Source: Candidatus Dadabacteria bacterium (GTDB lineage Bacteria; Bdellovibrionota_C; UBA2361; J135). From it: a stretch of DNA of 9,933 nucleotides. Made by a program: the position numbers and the translations under genes. The DNA is taken from the NCBI GenBank assembly GCA_003694225.1, contig RFKT01000157.1, positions 1 to 9,933 of the forward strand, in the 5' to 3' direction. Shown here piece after piece: positions 6,807 through 9,933 of this stretch (the first letter of the stretch is position 1; each line of letters starts with the position of its first letter). The notes beneath the pieces were generated by a model, which made no database searches, was not told the DNA's origin, and was given only the letters and a program-made list of their open reading frames with translations.

Positions 6807-7433
6807 ATGGCTAGATATAGGGGATCGGTTTGCAGATTGTGCAGGGTTGAGGGAGAAAAGCTCTTTCTTAAGGGAGATAGGTGCTATTCTCCCAAGTGTT
6901 CTATTGAGAGAAGGGAGGGGGCTCCGGGAGAGCACGGAAAGAGAAGAGGTAAATTTTCTGAGTACAAGATTCAGCTCCGTGAAAAGCAGAAGGTAAAGCG
7001 AATGTATGGAATGCTTGAAAAGCAGTTTAGAGAATATTTCAAAAGGGCTGCAAGAAGCAAAGGAGTTACAGGAACTGAGTTGCTTGTGAACCTAGAAAGG
7101 AGGCTTGATAATGTCGTTTATAGAATGGGATTTGGGCTTTCTCGCCGCCATGCTAGGCAGATTGTAAGGCACGGGATGATATTAGTGAATGGGAGAAAAG
7201 TGAATATCCCTTCTTATCAGGTTTCTGCTGGAGATGTTGTGGAGGTGCGGGCAAAGAGCAAAGGGAACTTAGCCATTAAAAGCGCTATGGAACTTGCTCA
7301 GAGCAGAAGCATTCCCGAGTGGGTGTCTCTTGACAGAGAAGGAGTTAAAGGAACTGTAAATGCCCTTCCGGCAAGAGAGCAGATCTCTTATCCGGTGAAT
7401 GAGCAGTTGATTGTGGAGCTGTACTCTAAGTAA
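6807..7433 (+). CDS. rpsD: 30S ribosomal protein S4, zinc-binding form
   Basis: S4 nucleates 30S assembly by binding the 5' domain of 16S rRNA; in several bacteria it also represses the alpha operon. The 208 residues are of normal length. Seen: a zinc-site N-terminus with C9, C12, C26 and C31 (CRLC and CYSPKC), [28 protein letters not shown] (41-68), and the S4 RNA-binding domain from about 97 to 150 with [13 protein letters not shown] and [17 protein letters not shown], then [11 protein letters not shown] at the end. ATG 6807 follows AAGGAGGGTG (6790-6799) lying within the end of rpsK, with only 4 nt between the genes. The sequence right after the stop stays open in the same frame for 25 codons. 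Confidence 0.98.
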   Translation: MARYRGSVCRLCRVEGEKLFLKGDRCYSPKCSIERREGAPGEHGKRRGKFSEYKIQLREKQKVKRMYGMLEKQFREYFKRAARSKGVTGTELLVNLERRLDNVVYRMGFGLSRRHARQIVRHGMILVNGRKVNIPSYQVSAGDVVEVRAKSKGNLAIKSAMELAQSRSIPEWVSLDREGVKGTVNALPAREQISYPVNEQLIVELYSK

Positions 7434-7540
7434 ATGTCGTGGTGTATAGGTATGGCGGACGGTTTTGTAATGTATGGCTTTTTAAATACAGATGGAGTTT
7501 TGTTTAGATAATGTAGCTTGTCTTTTTATAGAGGGATATT
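7434..7540 (+). other. rpsD-rpoA intergenic region with an in-frame short ORF
   Basis: These 107 nt hold the ribosome-binding site of rpoA (GAGGGAT, 7531-7537). The codon right after the rpsD stop is ATG (7434), which opens 25 codons in the same frame, to TAA at 7509-7511. The predicted peptide begins MSWCIGMADGFVMYG and ends DGVLFR. No good Shine-Dalgarno site stands before it (nearest GGAG at 7415-7418, 15 nt away). I do not recognise it and do not call it a gene. I see no clear promoter or terminator in this gap. Confidence 0.55.
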
Positions 7541-8566
7541 ATGCGTCGGACATCGCTAAAGGATATGATTAAACCCAGAAGGGTGGAAGTTGAGTCAAAA
7601 ACCCTTGATGATAAGTATGGAAAATTTGTCGCTGAGCCTTTAGAAAGGGGGTTTGGGCTAACTCTGGGTAATGCCTTAAGGAGAATCCTGCTAAGCTCTC
7701 TGCAAGGGTGCGCCATTACATCTGTGCGCATTGACGGTGTTATGCATGAGTTTTCTACGATAGATAACGTGAAGGAAGACGTGACGCAGATCGTGCTTAA
7801 CCTTAAGGATGTCGTTTTTATTATGGAGGATAAGTCCCAGGCAACTGGACGGATAGAGGTTTCTGGGCCATGTGAGCTTACTGCAGGAATGATACAAGGA
7901 GATGGGTTTACGGTAGTTAACCCTGATTTGCTTATTGCCACATTGGGAGACGGGGTAACGTTTAAAGCTGACTTGACTATCAAAAAAGGGCGCGGCTATG
8001 TGACAAGCGAGCAGAACAAGGAGGAAGATGCGCCGATAGGGACTATTTTCCTTGATTCTATATTTTCTCCGATTAGGAAGGTAAATCATGTGGTGACTAA
8101 TGCCAGAGTCGGTCAGAGGACAGATTATGACAAGCTCACTATGGAGATATGGACTGACGGGAGCATCGATCCTCGCACCGCTGTTGCAGAGGCTTCGCAT
8201 ATTCTTAGGGATCAGCTGAGTATCTTTGTTGGAGATTATATAGTTGAAGAAGTGCATGAGGAGGAAAAAGAAGAGCCCAAAGAGCAGTTTAATCCAAATC
8301 TCTTTAGAAGGATTGAGGAGATAGAGTTAAGCGTTAGAAGCGCTAATTGCCTTGAGAATGCTGACATTAAGTTTATAGGTGAGTTAGTGCAGAGAACAGA
8401 GGCTGAAATGTTAAGAACCAAGAATTTTGGCCGAAAGTCCCTTAATGAGATTAAGGATATCTTAAGCAAGATGGGATTAAGTCTGGGGATGAAGTTGGAA
8501 AATTTTCCTTCTCGCGAAGAGCTGGAAGCTCGCGCTCGAGAAGTTGCGTTAGATGATGGACTTTAG
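7541..8566 (+). CDS. rpoA: DNA-directed RNA polymerase subunit alpha
   Basis: Alpha dimerises to start RNA polymerase assembly, and its C-terminal domain binds UP elements and activators. The protein has 341 residues. The N-terminal domain shows EPLERGFGLTLGNALRRILLSSLQG (32-56), the dimer and beta-contact region, and HEFSTIDNVKEDVTQIVLNLK (69-89). A linker rich in Glu and Lys (235-250) leads to the C-terminal domain, LFRRIEEIELSVRSANCL (254-271), with R266 and N269 at the places of E. coli R265 and N268, which contact DNA, then RTKNFGRKSLNEIKDIL (292-308) and MGLSLGM. ATG 7541 has GAGGGAT upstream at the right spacing. The gene is complete and ordinary. Confidence 0.98.
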   Translation: MRRTSLKDMIKPRRVEVESKTLDDKYGKFVAEPLERGFGLTLGNALRRILLSSLQGCAITSVRIDGVMHEFSTIDNVKEDVTQIVLNLKDVVFIMEDKSQATGRIEVSGPCELTAGMIQGDGFTVVNPDLLIATLGDGVTFKADLTIKKGRGYVTSEQNKEEDAPIGTIFLDSIFSPIRKVNHVVTNARVGQRTDYDKLTMEIWTDGSIDPRTAVAEASHILRDQLSIFVGDYIVEEVHEEEKEEPKEQFNPNLFRRIEEIELSVRSANCLENADIKFIGELVQRTEAEMLRTKNFGRKSLNEIKDILSKMGLSLGMKLENFPSREELEARAREVALDDGL

Positions 8567-8644
8567 TTTGTAGGGAAGGAAATCTGAAAAGCGGCGCTAT
8601 TATAGGTGGATGTGGTAACGTGAGTTTGAATTGAGGCAGAATTT

Positions 8645-9097
8645 ATGAGACACGGTCACGGCTATCGGAAGCTAAATAGGTCTGTGGCACATCGGCGTGC
8701 CCTGTTGCGGAATATGGTTACATCTCTTATTAAGCATGAGAGGTGTGAGACAACAGTTGCCAAGGCGAAGGCTTTAAGGCCTGTTGTAGAGAAGTATATC
8801 ACTCTGGCGAAAAATGACACATTGTCGGCTCGCAGACGGGCTTATGATTATCTCTTTGATAAAAGTGTTGTTAAGAAGCTTTTTGAGGAGATCGGCCCAA
8901 GGTATCAGGATAGAGATGGTGGATATACTCGTATCGTACGTTCCCGGATTCGGCCAGGAGATAGCGCAGAGATGGCAGTAATTGAACTTGTTGATTCTGT
9001 TAAGCAGCCAAGGAGAACCAAAAAATCGGCAGATGGCGCTACAGGTAGTGAGGCTAAGAGCGAAAGTGGGGAAGGAGAACAAACTTCAACTGCGTAA
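8645..9097 (+). CDS. rplQ: 50S ribosomal protein L17 with acidic C-terminal extension
   Basis: L17 is a 50S protein near the exit tunnel. The core is residues 1-117: MRHGHGYRKLNRSVAHRRAL, then LRNMVTSLIKHERCETTVAKAKALRP (21-46), GPRYQDRDGGYTRI (84-97) and the end MAVIELV (110-116). After this comes a tail of about 33 residues: first basic (KQPRRTKK), then rich in Gly, Ser, Glu and Ala. Bacterial L17 commonly ends near 115-130, so this tail is longer than average; such tails are known in several phyla. ATG 8645 follows GAGGCAG (8633-8639). The 78-nt gap from rpoA holds an AGGGAAGGAAA (8573-8583) that is not followed by a usable ORF. Confidence 0.97.
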   Translation: MRHGHGYRKLNRSVAHRRALLRNMVTSLIKHERCETTVAKAKALRPVVEKYITLAKNDTLSARRRAYDYLFDKSVVKKLFEEIGPRYQDRDGGYTRIVRSRIRPGDSAEMAVIELVDSVKQPRRTKKSADGATGSEAKSESGEGEQTSTA

Positions 9098-9127
9098 AGA
9101 AGACGGAAACTTTGTGGAATAGTCCTT

Positions 9128-9907
9128 ATGTTAGAGGGGAAAAAGGTACTTATCCTTGGCGTTGCAAATCAGAAAAGTATTGCCTGGGCTGTGGCTAAAA
9201 GCCTTAAAAATAGAGGTGCTCAGATTGCCCTTACATACGCCAACGAAGCGATCGAGAAAAGACTAAGACCGCTGGCTGAAGAGATAGAATGTGAGGATGT
9301 CTTTAGATGTGATGTAACTTCAGATAGCGATATAGATAACCTTTTCAGTAGCCTTTCCTATAAATGGGGCTCGCTAGATGGGATTGTTCATTCCATTGCT
9401 TACGCTGAGGCGGAGGATCTTAAGGGGAGGTTTGTCGAGACAAGCAGGGAGGGCTTTAAGACTGCTCTGGATATATCGGCTTATTCGCTTGTTGCGCTTG
9501 CAAGGCGCGGGCGCGATCTCATGAAGGAAGGGGGTTCAATTGTAACCATGACGTATCTCGGCTCTGTTCGGGTTGTTCCAAGTTATAAAGTTATGGGCGT
9601 TGCAAAGGCAGCGCTTGAGGCAAGTGTTAGGTATTTGGCTGATGATTTGGGGACCGAAAATATCAGGGTTAATGCCGTATCTCCAGGCCCTATAAAGACT
9701 TTAGCCGCTTCAGGTATCCCCAAATTCCGGGAGATGTTAAAGGAGTTTGCTGAAATGGCCCCCCTTAAGAGGAATGTTTCTCAGGATGATGTGGCGAAAG
9801 TGGTTTGCTTTTACTTGAGCGACGAAAGCTCTGGCATTACTGGAGAGGTTACATATGTTGATTGCGGTTTTAACCTGTTAGGAATTTCAAAGAGCAGCTC
9901 TGAGTAG
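9128..9907 (+). CDS. fabI: Enoyl-[acyl-carrier-protein] reductase, NADH-type (FabI)
   Basis: FabI reduces the trans-2-enoyl-ACP double bond, the last step of each round of type II fatty acid synthesis, in the cytosol. The protein has 259 residues, the family length. Seen: the cofactor motif GVANQKSIAWAVAKSL (11-26), CDVTSDSDID (61-70), the HSIAYAEAEDLKGRF block (88-102), the catalytic residues Y143 (in MTYLGS) and the pair Y153 with K160 (YKVMGVAK, Y-x6-K spacing), and VNAVSPGPIKTLAASGI (181-197) near the substrate-binding loop. These separate FabI from FabG and from FabL or FabV. ATG 9128 has only a weak GGA (9116-9118). It starts 30 nt after rplQ with no terminator visible, so it may be read from the alpha operon. 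Its link to this place is less common than the ribosomal genes. Confidence 0.96.
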   Translation: MLEGKKVLILGVANQKSIAWAVAKSLKNRGAQIALTYANEAIEKRLRPLAEEIECEDVFRCDVTSDSDIDNLFSSLSYKWGSLDGIVHSIAYAEAEDLKGRFVETSREGFKTALDISAYSLVALARRGRDLMKEGGSIVTMTYLGSVRVVPSYKVMGVAKAALEASVRYLADDLGTENIRVNAVSPGPIKTLAASGIPKFREMLKEFAEMAPLKRNVSQDDVAKVVCFYLSDESSGITGEVTYVDCGFNLLGISKSSSE

Positions 9908-9933
9908 AGACGGTGGATATAAAGTCCTTAATA

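Noticed and set aside
7691..8257. A 188-codon - strand ORF opposite rpoA, and similar long antisense ORFs opposite rplE, rpsH/rplF and secY
   Set aside because: These overlap conserved genes, have low-complexity products rich in Ser, Leu, Ile and Phe, and follow from the purine-rich coding strand, which leaves few stops on the reverse strand.
8567..8644. AGGGAAGGAAA in the rpoA-rplQ gap as the ribosome-binding site of a small gene
   Set aside because: No start codon at a usable distance leads to an ORF of any length; the only ATG in the gap gives two codons.
9913..9933. GTG at 9913 opening seven codons (MDIKSLI) to the window end
   Set aside because: It may be the start of the next gene, but there is no clear ribosome-binding site and too little sequence to judge.

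Overview
This window is a bacterial ribosomal-protein supercluster with every gene on the + strand. It opens inside rplX (L24), runs through the rest of the spc operon (rplE, rpsN, rpsH, rplF, rplR, rpsE, rpmD, rplO, secY) and adk, continues with rpmJ and the alpha operon (rpsM, rpsK, rpsD, rpoA, rplQ), and closes with an enoyl-ACP reductase gene of the FabI type. There are 18 protein genes. The first is cut by the window edge and the rest are complete. I see no rRNA, tRNA, CRISPR array, insertion sequence, phage gene or convincing terminator.

The organism is a bacterium: L36, L17, short bacterial S13 and S11, bacterial SecY and a single-chain RpoA are all present. The sequence is moderately A+T-rich, its coding strand is purine-rich, and many arginines use AGG or AGA. 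S14, S4 and L36 are all zinc-binding (cysteine-containing) forms. The protein style and gene order (adk after secY, no infA before rpmJ, RpoA with a standard C-terminal domain) suit an anaerobic Gram-negative or deltaproteobacteria-like lineage, but this is a weak inference and the phylum is open.

Layout: 1-3818 holds ten ribosomal proteins with short gaps. secY overlaps rplO by 4 nt (ATGA) and adk follows secY directly. The 127-nt gap at 5734-5860 stands where many bacteria carry map and infA. It holds a good sigma70-like promoter candidate (TTGAGT, 17 nt, TATTAT) and two tiny ORFs. 5861-9097 is rpmJ, rpsM, rpsK, rpsD, rpoA and rplQ, with gaps of 107 nt before rpoA and 78 nt before rplQ. fabI starts 30 nt after rplQ with no terminator between, so co-transcription is plausible.

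The genes work together in making ribosomes (subunit proteins), RNA polymerase (alpha), the protein export channel (SecY), adenylate balance (Adk) and membrane lipid (FabI). The window is mostly ordinary core genome and I found no new multi-gene system. The points that merit a second look are the reduced adk-rpmJ junction, an insertion in the KOW loop of L24, an insertion in L18, a small ORF in frame behind rpsD, and fabI attached to the end of the alpha operon.
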